Assembly (NCBI GenBank): GCA_910584845.1 | Contig: CAJUDH010000003.1 | Location: forward strand, 1 to 64,000 | Direction of reading: 5' to 3' | Length of the DNA: 64,000 nucleotides | Source: an uncultured Lachnospiraceae bacterium | GTDB taxonomy: Bacteria > Bacillota > Clostridia > Lachnospirales > Lachnospiraceae | Shown here: one piece after another, positions 1 through 9,187 of the stretch | Layout of the letters: each line of letters begins with the position of its first letter | Position numbering within the stretch: the first letter of the stretch is position 1 | Made by a program: the position numbers and the translations under genes | Notes under the pieces: generated by a model | The model's input: the letters and a program-made list of their open reading frames with translations, nothing else | What the model was told of the DNA's origin: nothing | The model's database searches: none

Positions 1-10
1 CTTGTTTTGA

Positions 11-40
11 TTGTCACTAAATTGTCACTGTTCTGTCACT
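11..40. repeat. Three 11-bp-phased TGTCACT direct repeats
   Basis: TTGTCACT (11-18), TTGTCACT (22-29) and CTGTCACT (33-40) recur exactly once per helical turn. This spacing is typical of a regulator that binds side by side on one face of DNA. The repeats lie beyond the 3' end of lysS, so they may serve a gene left of the window. No regulator could be assigned. Confidence 0.4.
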
Positions 41-116
41 GAAAAGCAGCATCCTTTATCATGTAATGCTTCAAAATACTTTATTTTACGGGTAGTTTGC
101 TTATGACAAGGATTTT

Positions 117-1673
117 TTATTTTTCTAAACTCTTCATCGTCGGGAACAACAGCACATCCCGGATAGCCGGAGAATTGGTCAATAGCATTACCAGCCGGTC
201 AATGCCGTAGCCGATCCCGCCAGTGGGCGGCATCCCGATCTCCAAGGCATTGAGGAAATCTTCGTCCGTGGTGTTGGCTTCTTCATCCCCGGCGGCCAGG
301 GCCGCTTCCTGGGCTTTAAACCGTTCCCTCTGGTCGATGGGGTCATTAAGCTCCGAATAGGCGTTGCACATTTCCCTTCCATAGATAAACAGTTCGAACC
401 GCTCCACCAGTTCTGGCTTATCTGGTTTTTTCTTGGTAAGGGGTGAAACTTCTATGGGATGGTCCATTATGAAAGTGGGCTGGATCAAATGCCCTTCTAC
501 AAATTCTTCAAAGAACAAGTTGATAATATCGCCCCGCACATGGCGCGCCTCGTAGTGGACGCCTTTTTCGTCGGCAAGTTTTTTGGCTTCCTCTGTGGTC
601 GGGATTTCTTCAAAATCAATGCCAGTATATTTTTTAATGGAGTCGATCATGGTCAGCCGTTCAAAGGGCTTGCCAAGGTCGATGGACGCTTCCCCGTAAG
701 GGATAAGGGTGGAGCCGCATACTTCCTGGGCTACATGGCGGAACATGTTTTCGGTCAGTTCCATCATGCCGTTGTAATCGGTATAAGCCTGATACAATTC
801 CATCAGCGTAAATTCCGGGTTGTGCCGGGTATCCAGGCCTTCGTTACGGAAAACGCGGCCAATCTCATAGACCCGCTCCATCCCCCCTACAATCAGGCGT
901 TTTAAATACAGTTCCAGGGAGATCCGAAGCTTTACGTCTTCGTCCAAAGCATTGTAGTGGGTTTCAAATGGCCGCGCGGCCGCGCCGCCGGCGTTGGACA
1001 CCAGCATGGGGGTCTCCACCTCCAAAAAGCCTAAGCCGTCCAGGTAGCGGCGGATGCTGCTGATAATTTTGGAACGCATGACGAAAGTCTTTTTTACTTC
1101 CTCGTTCATGATAAGGTCTGTATACCGCTGGCGGTAGCGCATGTCGGTGTTGGTCAGGCCATGGTATTTCTCCGGGAGGACCTGCAGGCTTTTGGACAGC
1201 AGCACCAGGGATTGGGCATGGATGGAAATTTCCCCCATTTTCGTGGTGAAGACAATCCCTTTTACGCCGATAATGTCGCCAATGTCCATCCGCTTAAATT
1301 CTTTGTAGGATTCTTCCCCCAAATCGTCCCGGGCCACATAGCATTGGATGTTGCCTTTCAGGTCCTGAAGGTTACAGAAGGAAGCCTTGCCCATCACCCG
1401 TTTGGACATCATGCGTCCGGCCATGGATACTTCCTTGCCTTCCCATTGGGCGTAGCCTTCCTTTACGTCCATGCTGTGGGCGGTTACGTCATACCGGGTA
1501 GCCAGGAAAGGGTCTTTACCTGCTGCCTGAAGCTCCGCCAGTTTTTCCCGGCGTACTTTTAAGAGCTGATGGACATCTGGTTCCTGGCCGCCTTTTTTCG
1601 GTTGATTTGGATTTTGCTGCTGGTTTTGGCCCTTTTGCTGCGTCGGGCCTTTTTGCTGGCTTTGCGCTTCCAT
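117..1673 (-). CDS. lysS: Lysyl-tRNA synthetase, class II
   Basis: Charges tRNA-Lys with lysine in the cytosol, using ATP. The 518-residue protein has the OB-fold anticodon-binding domain at about residues 65-170, then the class II catalytic core: motif 2 around RVFRNEGLDTRHNPEF, and motif 3 near the C-terminus, GIGYGIDRLVMLL. The start has a good GGGGAGG site just upstream. The first ~30 residues are a Gln/Asn/Pro/Lys-rich low-complexity tail not usual for the family; the typical protein begins near residue 35. It follows greA by 43 bp on the same strand, and dusB-greA-lysS is a familiar order in Clostridia, so co-transcription is likely. Confidence 0.97.
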   Translation of the reverse strand: MEAQSQQKGPTQQKGQNQQQNPNQPKKGGQEPDVHQLLKVRREKLAELQAAGKDPFLATRYDVTAHSMDVKEGYAQWEGKEVSMAGRMMSKRVMGKASFCNLQDLKGNIQCYVARDDLGEESYKEFKRMDIGDIIGVKGIVFTTKMGEISIHAQSLVLLSKSLQVLPEKYHGLTNTDMRYRQRYTDLIMNEEVKKTFVMRSKIISSIRRYLDGLGFLEVETPMLVSNAGGAAARPFETHYNALDEDVKLRISLELYLKRLIVGGMERVYEIGRVFRNEGLDTRHNPEFTLMELYQAYTDYNGMMELTENMFRHVAQEVCGSTLIPYGEASIDLGKPFERLTMIDSIKKYTGIDFEEIPTTEEAKKLADEKGVHYEARHVRGDIINLFFEEFVEGHLIQPTFIMDHPIEVSPLTKKKPDKPELVERFELFIYGREMCNAYSELNDPIDQRERFKAQEAALAAGDEEANTTDEDFLNALEIGMPPTGGIGYGIDRLVMLLTNSPAIRDVLLFPTMKSLEK

Positions 1674-1716
1674 TCTGTGCTTTCCTCCCCTGTGTGTTTT
1701 ATGTTACGTCCAAAAC

Positions 1717-2199
1717 TTAAGATACTTTCTGGATTTCCAGCACTTTGTATTGGATGACCCCGGCCTGGGTCTCCACATCCACCACGTCGCCGACGCTTTT
1801 ACCCAGCAGGGCCTGGCCTACGGGGGATTCGTTGGAAATCTTGTTCTTTAAACTGTTGGCCTCGGTGGAGCCGACGATCCGGAATTCCATCTCTTCGTCA
1901 AAGTCCACGTCGTATACTTTTACCTTGCATCCGATGCTGATCTTATTTATGTCAATCTCGTCTTCGTCAATGACTTCTGCGTTCTTTAACAGTTTTTCCA
2001 GTTCTTCAATGCGAAGCTCAATGTCCCGCTGCTCGTCTTTGGCTGCGTCATATTCGGCATTTTCGGAAAGGTCCCCTTGTTCTCTGGCTTCTTTGATTTT
2101 CTGGGCGACCTCACGACGCCGGTTTACTTTTAAGTGTTGCAGTTCATCTTCATATTGCTTTAAACCTGCATAAGTTAAAATGTTTTTTTTCTCTGCCAT
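1717..2199 (-). CDS. greA: Transcription elongation factor GreA
   Basis: Rescues backtracked RNA polymerase by stimulating cleavage of the nascent transcript. At 160 residues it has normal family length. The N-terminal half is the acidic and basic coiled coil that enters the secondary channel (LKQYEDELQHLKVNRRREV, then an acidic tip around SENAEYDAAKDEQ); the C-terminal half is the FKBP-like globular domain (ESPVGQALLGKSVGDVV). It lies between dusB and lysS with short gaps. Confidence 0.97.
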   Translation of the reverse strand: MAEKKNILTYAGLKQYEDELQHLKVNRRREVAQKIKEAREQGDLSENAEYDAAKDEQRDIELRIEELEKLLKNAEVIDEDEIDINKISIGCKVKVYDVDFDEEMEFRIVGSTEANSLKNKISNESPVGQALLGKSVGDVVDVETQAGVIQYKVLEIQKVS

Positions 2200-2268
2200 T
2201 TCTACTCATTTCCTTCCTTTTTTGCTGCTCTCGCATTCCATGTATTATAGCTTAAAGCCATCTGCTTG

Positions 2269-3243
2269 TCAAGAAGCGGAATCCGCCGCCAACCGGGATA
2301 AAAGCACAGACAGGCCTTCCAGGGTTTCTACATGGTTGCTTTCCCGGCGGATAGCGGCAGAGTGGGGCAGGCCTGCGGTATACCAGGCAATGTGCTTGCG
2401 CATTTCTTTCATCCCCAGGCTTTCCCCTTTTAACGCTGCCTGCATCCGGGCATGGCGCAGGACCATCTGGCAGATCTGGCCCGGCCCGGGCGAGGGGAGA
2501 AGCTCCCCTGTATCCAGGTAATGCCGGATCTGCCGGAAAATCCAGGGGTTCCCTCTGGCGCCCCGTGCAACCATGATGCCGTCACAGCCGGTTTCCTGGA
2601 TCATCCGCTTGGCGTCCTGAGGCGTGAAAATATCGCCGTTGCCAATGACAGGGATCTTTACGGCTTCTTTTACCTGGCGGATTATATCCCAATCGGCTTT
2701 GCCGGAATAAAGCTGTTCCCGCGTCCTGCCATGGACGGACACTGCGGCCACGCCGCAGCTTTCGGCAATTTTGGCAATCTCCACGGCATTGGCCTGGCGG
2801 CTGTCAAAGCCTTTGCGGAATTTTACCGTCACGGGCTTTTTTACCTTTTTCACTAGGGCGGTAAGGATCTGCCCGGCCAGCTTCGGGTTTTTCATTAAGG
2901 CAGAGCCTTCCCCGTTGTTGACTACCTTGGGGACGGGGCACCCCATATTAAAGTCGATGATGTCAAAAGGGCCTTCCCCAATGCGGGCGGCCATTTGGCT
3001 GACAATATCCGGGTCGGAGCCAAAAACCTGTACGGCCAGAGGGTGTTCCCCGGGTCCGGCCTGCAATATTTCCCAGGTATTCCGGCTGTTGTATAAAACG
3101 GCTTTGGCGCTTACCATTTCCGTACAGGCCAGGCCGCAGCCTTGCTCCTGGCAAAGCCTGCGGAAAGGCAGGTCGGTTACGCCTGCCATAGGGGCCAGTA
3201 GGAGAGTATTCTCCAATTCTACATTTCCTATCCGCAGTTTCAT
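2269..3243 (-). CDS. dusB: tRNA-dihydrouridine synthase, DusB type
   Basis: FMN enzyme that reduces uridine to dihydrouridine in the tRNA D-loop with NAD(P)H. The TIM-barrel N-terminus shows the flavin-binding LLLAPMAGVTDLPFR. The catalytic cysteine lies in NMGCP (Cys102). The downstream barrel carries VKFRKGFD, VHGRTREQ and the phosphate-binding IGNGDIFT and GIMVARGARGNPWIF. Length (324 residues) fits the family. An ACGGAGG site precedes the ATG. It is the upstream member of the probable dusB-greA-lysS transcription unit, 69 bp from greA. Confidence 0.96.
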   Translation of the reverse strand: MKLRIGNVELENTLLLAPMAGVTDLPFRRLCQEQGCGLACTEMVSAKAVLYNSRNTWEILQAGPGEHPLAVQVFGSDPDIVSQMAARIGEGPFDIIDFNMGCPVPKVVNNGEGSALMKNPKLAGQILTALVKKVKKPVTVKFRKGFDSRQANAVEIAKIAESCGVAAVSVHGRTREQLYSGKADWDIIRQVKEAVKIPVIGNGDIFTPQDAKRMIQETGCDGIMVARGARGNPWIFRQIRHYLDTGELLPSPGPGQICQMVLRHARMQAALKGESLGMKEMRKHIAWYTAGLPHSAAIRRESNHVETLEGLSVLLSRLAADSAS

Positions 3244-3338
3244 GTTTTCCTCCGTTCTGTGTACGTGTTACAACATGGCATGCCCCTTTACAGGTACGGG
3301 CAAGTTTGTTAAACAAGGTTTTTCTTCCGCCCTTTCCA

Positions 3339-3683
3339 CTATTCCGGGCCGGTTTTACGGCCTTCCCCTTTTGCCGCGCCCCCCAAGAACAGCAGGCGGT
3401 AGTACAACTCCAAAGCCTCCAGCAGGTCCTTGCGTTCCCGGCGGTATTGTTTGATTTTTAAATCCGCCCCGATTTCGTCATAATATCCGTCGTATTCCGT
3501 GGTGGCATGCCGGAAACAGAGCCGGCCTTTTGGGTCGTATTCCATGGTAAAGATTCCGCCGCATTCTTCGGTAAACCATACGCACATGATTTTCAGTTCT
3601 TGTTTAACCGTCTCCGGCAAATTAGAAAATGCCTCATTAAAATAATAGTTTTGTTGGTATCCGTTAGAACCACAAAGGACCAT
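3339..3683 (-). CDS. DUF6145 family protein, function unknown
   Basis: Small soluble protein of 114 residues, starting MVLCGSNGYQQNYYFNEAF. It resembles a family known to me only as DUF6145, found in Lachnospiraceae. I chose the ATG at 3683 because a TAAGGAGG site lies 11-12 bases upstream; an upstream in-frame ATG adds 15 residues that read through this site. The sequence is rich in aromatic residues and acidic turns (FTMEYDPKGRLCF, DGYYDEIGADL) with an amphipathic C-terminal helix. No catalytic motif, signal peptide or membrane segment is seen. It sits 95 bp upstream of dusB on the same strand. Confidence 0.75.
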   Translation of the reverse strand: MVLCGSNGYQQNYYFNEAFSNLPETVKQELKIMCVWFTEECGGIFTMEYDPKGRLCFRHATTEYDGYYDEIGADLKIKQYRRERKDLLEALELYYRLLFLGGAAKGEGRKTGPE

Positions 3684-3733
3684 AACTGGTATGTGCCTCC
3701 TTACACAGGCCCCTTTCCCTATGGACACAGAAA

Positions 3734-3760
3734 ACGCGCCACAGGCGCGTCTTCTTTTTG
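3734..3760. terminator. Bidirectional intrinsic terminator
   Basis: Stem ACGCGCC/GGCGCGT with an ACA loop at 3734-3750. A T-rich run follows on plus, and a TTTT run follows on minus. It probably ends the dnaE-pfkA direction transcription before the DUF6145 gene. Confidence 0.7.
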
Positions 3761-3874
3761 TAGGGTATCCGGCATAACGCGCCGGCGGCGCGCCTTGCGG
3801 ACTGTGTTTGGGGAAAGTTCCTAAAGTTTTCCTTATTATAATCGTTCCGGCGTTTTGCCGCCGGGCCGCCTGCT

Positions 3875-4849
3875 TTACCGGATCAGGATCTGGCTGATCT
3901 CATATTGGTCTTCCGGGATGTCTTTTTTCATCTGCAACGCTTCCTGAATGTCATAGTCCACATATTCGCCGTGCTTGTACGCCACCAGGCGGTTGCTCTT
4001 GCCGGCGGCCAGAAGCTGTGCGGCCTTGGCGCCCATGATGGACGCGTAAACCCGGTCTTTACATGTGGGGGTGCCGCCCCGCTGCATATGCCCCAGGATG
4101 GTGGCCCGGGTTTCAATGCCTGTGGCGGCCTCAATCCGCCTGGCCATGGAAGTGGAATGGCCGATGCCTTCTGCGTTGATGATGATGTTGTGTACTTTGC
4201 CCCGCTTGCGGTTGGCAATAATACGGTTGATCAGTACCTGCTCGTTGCCGTCATAGCGCTCCGGCAAAAGGATGTCTTCGGCGCCGTTGGCAAAGCCGCA
4301 CCACAATGCAATATAACCGGCGTTACGGCCCATAACTTCGATAATGCTGCAGCGCTCGTGGGATGTGGACGTGTCACGGACCCGGTCGATGGCTTCCATG
4401 GCTGTGTTTACCGCCGTGTCAAATCCGATGGTGTAATCCGTACAGGCGATGTCCAGGTCAATGGTGCCGGGTACGCCGATGGTATTGATCCCCAGCTCCG
4501 CCAATTTGCCCGCGCCGCGGAAGGACCCGTCCCCGCCGATGACAACCATGCCGTCAATCCCGTGCCTGCGGCAGATCTCCGCCCCCTGCTGCTGCCCTTC
4601 CGGTGTGGTGAATTCCATGCACCTGGCCGTATACAGGATCGTGCCGCCCCGGTAGATAATGTTGGAAACGCTCCAACTGTCTAGTTCGATGATTTCTTCC
4701 TGCAAAAGTCCGGCGTAACCGCGCATAACCCCTTTGACTTTCAACCCCAGGCTAAGTGCAGTCCGTACTACCGCACGAATGGCTGCGTTCATGCCCGGTG
4801 CGTCTCCGCCGCTTGTAAGAACACCGATGGTTTTAACCTGCTTTGCCAT
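3875..4849 (-). CDS. pfkA: ATP-dependent 6-phosphofructokinase
   Basis: Phosphorylates fructose 6-phosphate with ATP, the committed glycolytic step. The N-terminal SGGDAPGMN loop, GGDGS at residues 105-109 (Gly after Asp marks ATP rather than pyrophosphate use) and VMGRNAGY are standard, and length (324) is normal. The catalytic loop reads PGTIDLD (127-133): the base Asp131 is present, but the usual Asn of TIDND is Leu132. Such variation may be clade-specific. A strong AGGAGGAG site precedes the ATG. It follows dnaE on the same strand by about 110 bp. A second, pyrophosphate-type enzyme lies at 60264-61514. Confidence 0.95.
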   Translation of the reverse strand: MAKQVKTIGVLTSGGDAPGMNAAIRAVVRTALSLGLKVKGVMRGYAGLLQEEIIELDSWSVSNIIYRGGTILYTARCMEFTTPEGQQQGAEICRRHGIDGMVVIGGDGSFRGAGKLAELGINTIGVPGTIDLDIACTDYTIGFDTAVNTAMEAIDRVRDTSTSHERCSIIEVMGRNAGYIALWCGFANGAEDILLPERYDGNEQVLINRIIANRKRGKVHNIIINAEGIGHSTSMARRIEAATGIETRATILGHMQRGGTPTCKDRVYASIMGAKAAQLLAAGKSNRLVAYKHGEYVDYDIQEALQMKKDIPEDQYEISQILIR

Positions 4850-4961
4850 AGACTACTCCTCCTTGATATTATGCCCTTCCGGCGAAAATTTTGTGTCTGG
4901 AAGGCGCCTTTTGGTTTGCGCTTTTTTCGCCGGCCTTTGGTCTTTTACTTTACATTCTAAA

Positions 4962-7900
4962 TCATTTTGCCTGTCTTTTCAATCCTTTTTCCACAAGTTT
5001 GACATTATTTTCACCTATTATTTGGTAGAGCTGTCCCAGGACATCCCGGCTGGCGGATACCCGCCAGTTGGCCGGCATGATTTTTTTGGCCCGTTCTTTT
5101 TCCAAATAGACCACGACCGTGTCCTGGCCTTCAGATGTGCGCAGCACGTCCATCATTTGCTGGCGTTTTTGGTCATATTCGGATTTGTCGGAAAATTTCA
5201 GCCATAGTTCCCGCGGGATGGAATCGAAAGGCGAAATGCTTTCCAAAATCAATTTGCCTGCCGGGTCGTCGCCGATAGAAGCCCGCCCCCGGATAAAGAG
5301 TTTGGAGTCTTCGGAAAGCAGGGCCCTTTTGCTTTCATAATCCCTGGGGAATACCAGCACTTCCACGGTCCCTACCATGTCCTCGATGGTAAGGAAAGCC
5401 ATTGTCTGGCCGTTTTTGGTGGTTTTGACCACTTTCCCGGCTACCATACCGCCGACGGTAACCCGGGCGCCGTCGGCCAAAGGGGCTTTTCCCGTCTCTT
5501 CATCCACCAGAAAGTCCGTGGTTTTCGCCGTAATGTTATTTTTCCAGAGGTCCAGGTATTGGTCCAGTGGGTGCCCGCTGACATAAACCCCCAGAATATC
5601 TTTCTCAAAAGCCAGCATTTCTTCCAGGGGGAATTCCGGCACTGCCGGCATGGTAATCTGGTATTGTTGCTTTTCTTCTTCGGCGGCGAAATCAAACAGG
5701 CTCATCTGGCCTTCCATTACGTTTTTCTTTTCTTTATTTTTGCGGTCTAAAAGTTCCGGCGCAATCATGGTTTTTTGCCGCCGGTTGCCGGGCAGGGAGT
5801 CCAGGGCCCCGGATTTGATGAAGTTTTCCAAAGCCCGTTTGTTTACTTCCTTGCCGCCTATGCGTTCCACAAAGTTGTCCAAGGAAGTATAGGGGCCGTT
5901 TTGCTTCCTTTCGTCAAGGATGGCCTGAACCACGGTACGGCCTACGCTTTTGATGGCGGATAACCCGTAGCGGATGGAGTCCCCGGATACGGAAAATCCG
6001 CTTTGACCATCGTTGATGTCCGGAGGCAGGATGGGGATGCCCATTTGCCGGCAGCTTAATATATATTCGGAAACTTTGGTGCTGTTGTCTATGACCGAGG
6101 TCATGAGTGCCGCCATAAATTCTTTCGGGTAATAATGTTTCAGGTATGCGGTCTGGATGGCTACCACCGCGTAACAGGCGGCGTGGGACTTGTTAAAGGC
6201 GTATTTGGCAAAATCGGTCATTTCGTCATAAATCCGGTTGGCTGTTTTCTCGTCGATGCCATTGGCCACGCAGCCTTTGACCCCTTCCCCGGGGTTGCCG
6301 TAAACAAAATTTTGCCGTTCCTTTTCCATGACGGCGGCCTTTTTTTTGGACATGGCCCGGCGCACCAAATCGCTGCGCCCCATGGTGTATCCGGCCAGGT
6401 CCCGCACGATCTGCATGACTTGCTCCTGGTAAACGATGCAGCCGTAAGTGGGGCTTAAGATAGGCTCCAGCTGGGGGCAGTCATAGGTGGTTACGGCTTT
6501 GCCATTTTTGCCTTTTAAATATTTGGGGATAAAATCCATGGGACCGGGGCGGTACAGGGAGATTCCGGCAATAATGTCTTCCAAATTTTGCGGTTTTAAT
6601 TCTTTCATAAAACTTTTCATGCCGCTGCTTTCCAGCTGGAACACGCCGTCGCATTTCCCGGTTCCGATGGCAGCCAGCACTTCCGGGTCGTCATAATCAA
6701 TTTTGTCCATGTCCAGATGGATGTTGCAGCTGTATTCCACCTGCTTTATGGCGTTTTGGATAACGGTCAGGGTCCGAAGCCCCAGGAAATCCATTTTTAA
6801 AAGCCCCAGTTCCTCCAGGGTAGTCATGGTAAACTGGGTGGTGACGGTGCCGTCCTGGGCCCGGGACAAGGGGACAAACTCATCCATGGCCCGCTGGCCG
6901 ATCACTACGCCGGCAGCATGCATGGAGGTGTGGCGGGGCAGGCCTTCCAGGCGTTTGGCCATGTCGATAAGGTATTTGATTTCATCGTCCCCCTGGTAGG
7001 CCTGACGCAGCTCAGGGCTTTGTTTGAGCGCTTTATCCAAGGTCATGCCCAAATCCCCCGGGATCATTTTGGCGATGGCGTCGCAGCGGGCGTAGGGCAT
7101 GTCCAGCACCCGGCCTACGTCCCGTACCACGCCTTTGGCAGCCAGGGTACCGAACGTGACGATCTGGACTACCTGGTCCTTGCCGTATTTTTCTACTACA
7201 TAGTCAATAACTTCCTGCCTCCGTTCGAAACAGAAGTCGATGTCAATATCCGGCATGGACACCCGCTCCGGGTTGAGGAACCGCTCAAAAAGCAGGTGAT
7301 ACCGGATCGGGTCGATATCCGTAATCTCCAGGCAGTAGGACACGATGCTGCCTGCGGCCGACCCCCGCCCCGGCCCTACCATAATGCCGTGGGATTTGGC
7401 GAAATGGATGAAATCCCAGACAATAAGGAAATAATCCACATATCCCATATCCCGGATGACCCCCAGCTCGTATGCCAGCCGGTCTTGTAAAGCCCCGTTG
7501 CCGTCGGGGTACCGCCTGGCCATACCCTCCTGGCACAGCCGGTTGAGGTAGCCCCAGGAATCGTACCCTTCGGGCACGTCATAGCGGGGGAGTTTGGTCA
7601 CGCCAAATTCGATTTCCACATTGCACCTTTGGGCGATCTGGTAGGTATTGTCAATGGCTTCCTGGGCATAGGGGAAGAGGGCGCGCATTTCTGCTTCCGA
7701 TTTGCAGTAATATTGGCCGCCTTCGTACCGCATGCGGTTTTCGTCCGCTACCTTTTTGCCTGTCTGGATGCATAGCAGGATGTCGTGGGCCGCCGCGTCT
7801 TCGGCATAGGTGTAATGGATGTCGTTGGTGGCCACCAGGCCGATCCCCAAGTCCCGGGACATGCGGACCAGGCCCTGGTTTACGGTTTTCTGGGCGGCGA

Positions 7901-8438
7901 TCCCATGGTCTTGCAGCTCTAAAAAGAAATTCCCTTTGCCGAAGACCTCCTGATACCGGAGGGCAGAGCCTTTGGCTTCCTCGTACATCCCCCGGGCCAG
8001 GTAGCGCTGCACTTCCCCAGCCAGGCAGGCGCTTAAGGCGATAACCCCTTCGTGGTATGTGGCCAGCACTTCGTAGTCTACCCGGGGCTTGTAATAAAAA
8101 CCGTCAAGGAAGCCTTTGGACACAATTTTAATCAGGTTTTGGTACCCCTGGCTGTTTTCTGCCAGCAGTACCAGGTGGTAATAGCGGTCTTCGCCGCTGC
8201 CCACTTCCCGGTCAAACCGGGAACCGGGCGCCACGTAGACTTCGCAGCCGATAATAGGCTTGATGCCCGCTTCCCGGGCCGCGCGGTAAAAATCAATGAC
8301 GCCGTACATAACGCCATGGTCTGTTACCGCCATGCTGTCCATGCCCAGTTCCTTGGCACGGGCAACCAATTCTTTGATTTTGCAAGATCCGTCCAACAGG
8401 CTGTATTCCGTGTGGACATGTAAATGGGTAAATGGCAC
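4962..8438 (-). CDS. dnaE: DNA polymerase III alpha subunit (DnaE type)
   Basis: Replicative or lesion-tolerant DNA polymerase of the C family, 1,158 residues. The start is GTG at 8438 behind a perfect AAAGGAGG. Domain order: N-terminal PHP domain (FTHLHVHTEYSLLDG), the palm with catalytic acidic residues (PDIDIDFCFERR), fingers and beta-binding region, tandem helix-hairpin-helix (IKSVGRTVVQAIL), and a C-terminal OB fold (ARVTVGGMVAGKVV). The PHP domain precedes the polymerase and no DnaQ-type exonuclease is embedded, so this is DnaE rather than PolC. It probably shares a transcript with pfkA. Confidence 0.96.
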   Translation of the reverse strand: MPFTHLHVHTEYSLLDGSCKIKELVARAKELGMDSMAVTDHGVMYGVIDFYRAAREAGIKPIIGCEVYVAPGSRFDREVGSGEDRYYHLVLLAENSQGYQNLIKIVSKGFLDGFYYKPRVDYEVLATYHEGVIALSACLAGEVQRYLARGMYEEAKGSALRYQEVFGKGNFFLELQDHGIAAQKTVNQGLVRMSRDLGIGLVATNDIHYTYAEDAAAHDILLCIQTGKKVADENRMRYEGGQYYCKSEAEMRALFPYAQEAIDNTYQIAQRCNVEIEFGVTKLPRYDVPEGYDSWGYLNRLCQEGMARRYPDGNGALQDRLAYELGVIRDMGYVDYFLIVWDFIHFAKSHGIMVGPGRGSAAGSIVSYCLEITDIDPIRYHLLFERFLNPERVSMPDIDIDFCFERRQEVIDYVVEKYGKDQVVQIVTFGTLAAKGVVRDVGRVLDMPYARCDAIAKMIPGDLGMTLDKALKQSPELRQAYQGDDEIKYLIDMAKRLEGLPRHTSMHAAGVVIGQRAMDEFVPLSRAQDGTVTTQFTMTTLEELGLLKMDFLGLRTLTVIQNAIKQVEYSCNIHLDMDKIDYDDPEVLAAIGTGKCDGVFQLESSGMKSFMKELKPQNLEDIIAGISLYRPGPMDFIPKYLKGKNGKAVTTYDCPQLEPILSPTYGCIVYQEQVMQIVRDLAGYTMGRSDLVRRAMSKKKAAVMEKERQNFVYGNPGEGVKGCVANGIDEKTANRIYDEMTDFAKYAFNKSHAACYAVVAIQTAYLKHYYPKEFMAALMTSVIDNSTKVSEYILSCRQMGIPILPPDINDGQSGFSVSGDSIRYGLSAIKSVGRTVVQAILDERKQNGPYTSLDNFVERIGGKEVNKRALENFIKSGALDSLPGNRRQKTMIAPELLDRKNKEKKNVMEGQMSLFDFAAEEEKQQYQITMPAVPEFPLEEMLAFEKDILGVYVSGHPLDQYLDLWKNNITAKTTDFLVDEETGKAPLADGARVTVGGMVAGKVVKTTKNGQTMAFLTIEDMVGTVEVLVFPRDYESKRALLSEDSKLFIRGRASIGDDPAGKLILESISPFDSIPRELWLKFSDKSEYDQKRQQMMDVLRTSEGQDTVVVYLEKERAKKIMPANWRVSASRDVLGQLYQIIGENNVKLVEKGLKRQAK

Positions 8439-8487
8439 GGCTGCCTCCTTTTGAAAGTAAGGTATCCCACCCCCTGCCTTTGTGTTT

Positions 8488-8676
8488 GGTTTTTGCCCGA
8501 TTCACATAAACCGGGTCAAGTACGTTCCACGTACGCCCCATCGTTTCTGCATATTGGGCAAAAACCGGCCTGCAAAACCAGGGGCAAAGGGCCACCGGGA
8601 GTACATCCCCCGTGGAAAAGGGCATATGCGCCCCGATTCGGCGTTTGGGCGCGAAAGCATACCCCTTTATCCACGG
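8488..8676. repeat. Structured intergenic region with two long hairpins
   Basis: Between the acetyltransferase and dnaE, an 11-bp perfect inverted repeat (GGTTTTTGCCC, 8488-8498 with 8556-8566) encloses a small GTACG/CGTAC hairpin. A second imperfect stem pairs 8610-8634 with 8647-8676. A 20-nt segment at 8572-8591 recurs in inverted orientation at 28031-28050. No gene was found here. It may be a decayed mobile or palindromic element; its nature is unknown. Confidence 0.45.
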
Positions 8677-8689
8677 AAGGTAGGTAAGT

Positions 8690-9187
8690 TTAAGAAACCG
8701 GTTCTGTTTTTTGGTAAGCAAGGCGCGGGCTGCCGTCAGAAAGGCATATGGTCCCGCACTGCAGGAACCCGTTTTTTTCCAGCATTTTCTGCATGGGGAT
8801 GTTATCTTTGTGGGTGTCGATGCGGATATTGCCGCCGCTTTCTTTCAAACACCAACGGACGCAAAAGGTAGCCACCCCTTTTTTTGCCCCCGGCGCGGCA
8901 ACCCGGTGCATAACGCCATAAGGCGCGTCGTTGAGCCAGGCGCCGCCGTAGATTTTGGCGTAAGTGGGCTCGGTTTCTTTGGCATAATAGAAAATCCCCA
9001 AGGCTTGCCCGCCTTCGACACACAGATAGCTGTGGCCCCGCCGGATATCCTCTATGACCTGGCTTTTGGGAGGGTGGCTGTCCCCCCATTGGCTGGGGTT
9101 GCCGTTTTCCTTCATAAACTGCCGTGCCCTGGCATAGAGGGACAGGGCCGCATCCAGGTCTTCCATGGCCGTTTTCCTGATTTCCAT
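8690..9187 (-). CDS. GNAT-family N-acetyltransferase
   Basis: Probable acetyl-CoA-dependent acetyltransferase of 165 residues with unknown substrate. I start it at MEIRKTAMEDLDAALSLYAR (ATG at 9187) because an ACAGGAG site lies just upstream and the fold's first strand begins there. The acetyl-CoA region is recognisable around GAKKGVATFCVRWCLKESG, followed by the typical IRIDTHKDNIPMQKMLEKNGF, in which 'N..M....KNGF' is the strand-helix seen in many GNAT proteins. It stands alone between dnaE and the transaldolase gene. Confidence 0.85.
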   Translation of the reverse strand: MEIRKTAMEDLDAALSLYARARQFMKENGNPSQWGDSHPPKSQVIEDIRRGHSYLCVEGGQALGIFYYAKETEPTYAKIYGGAWLNDAPYGVMHRVAAPGAKKGVATFCVRWCLKESGGNIRIDTHKDNIPMQKMLEKNGFLQCGTICLSDGSPRLAYQKTEPVS

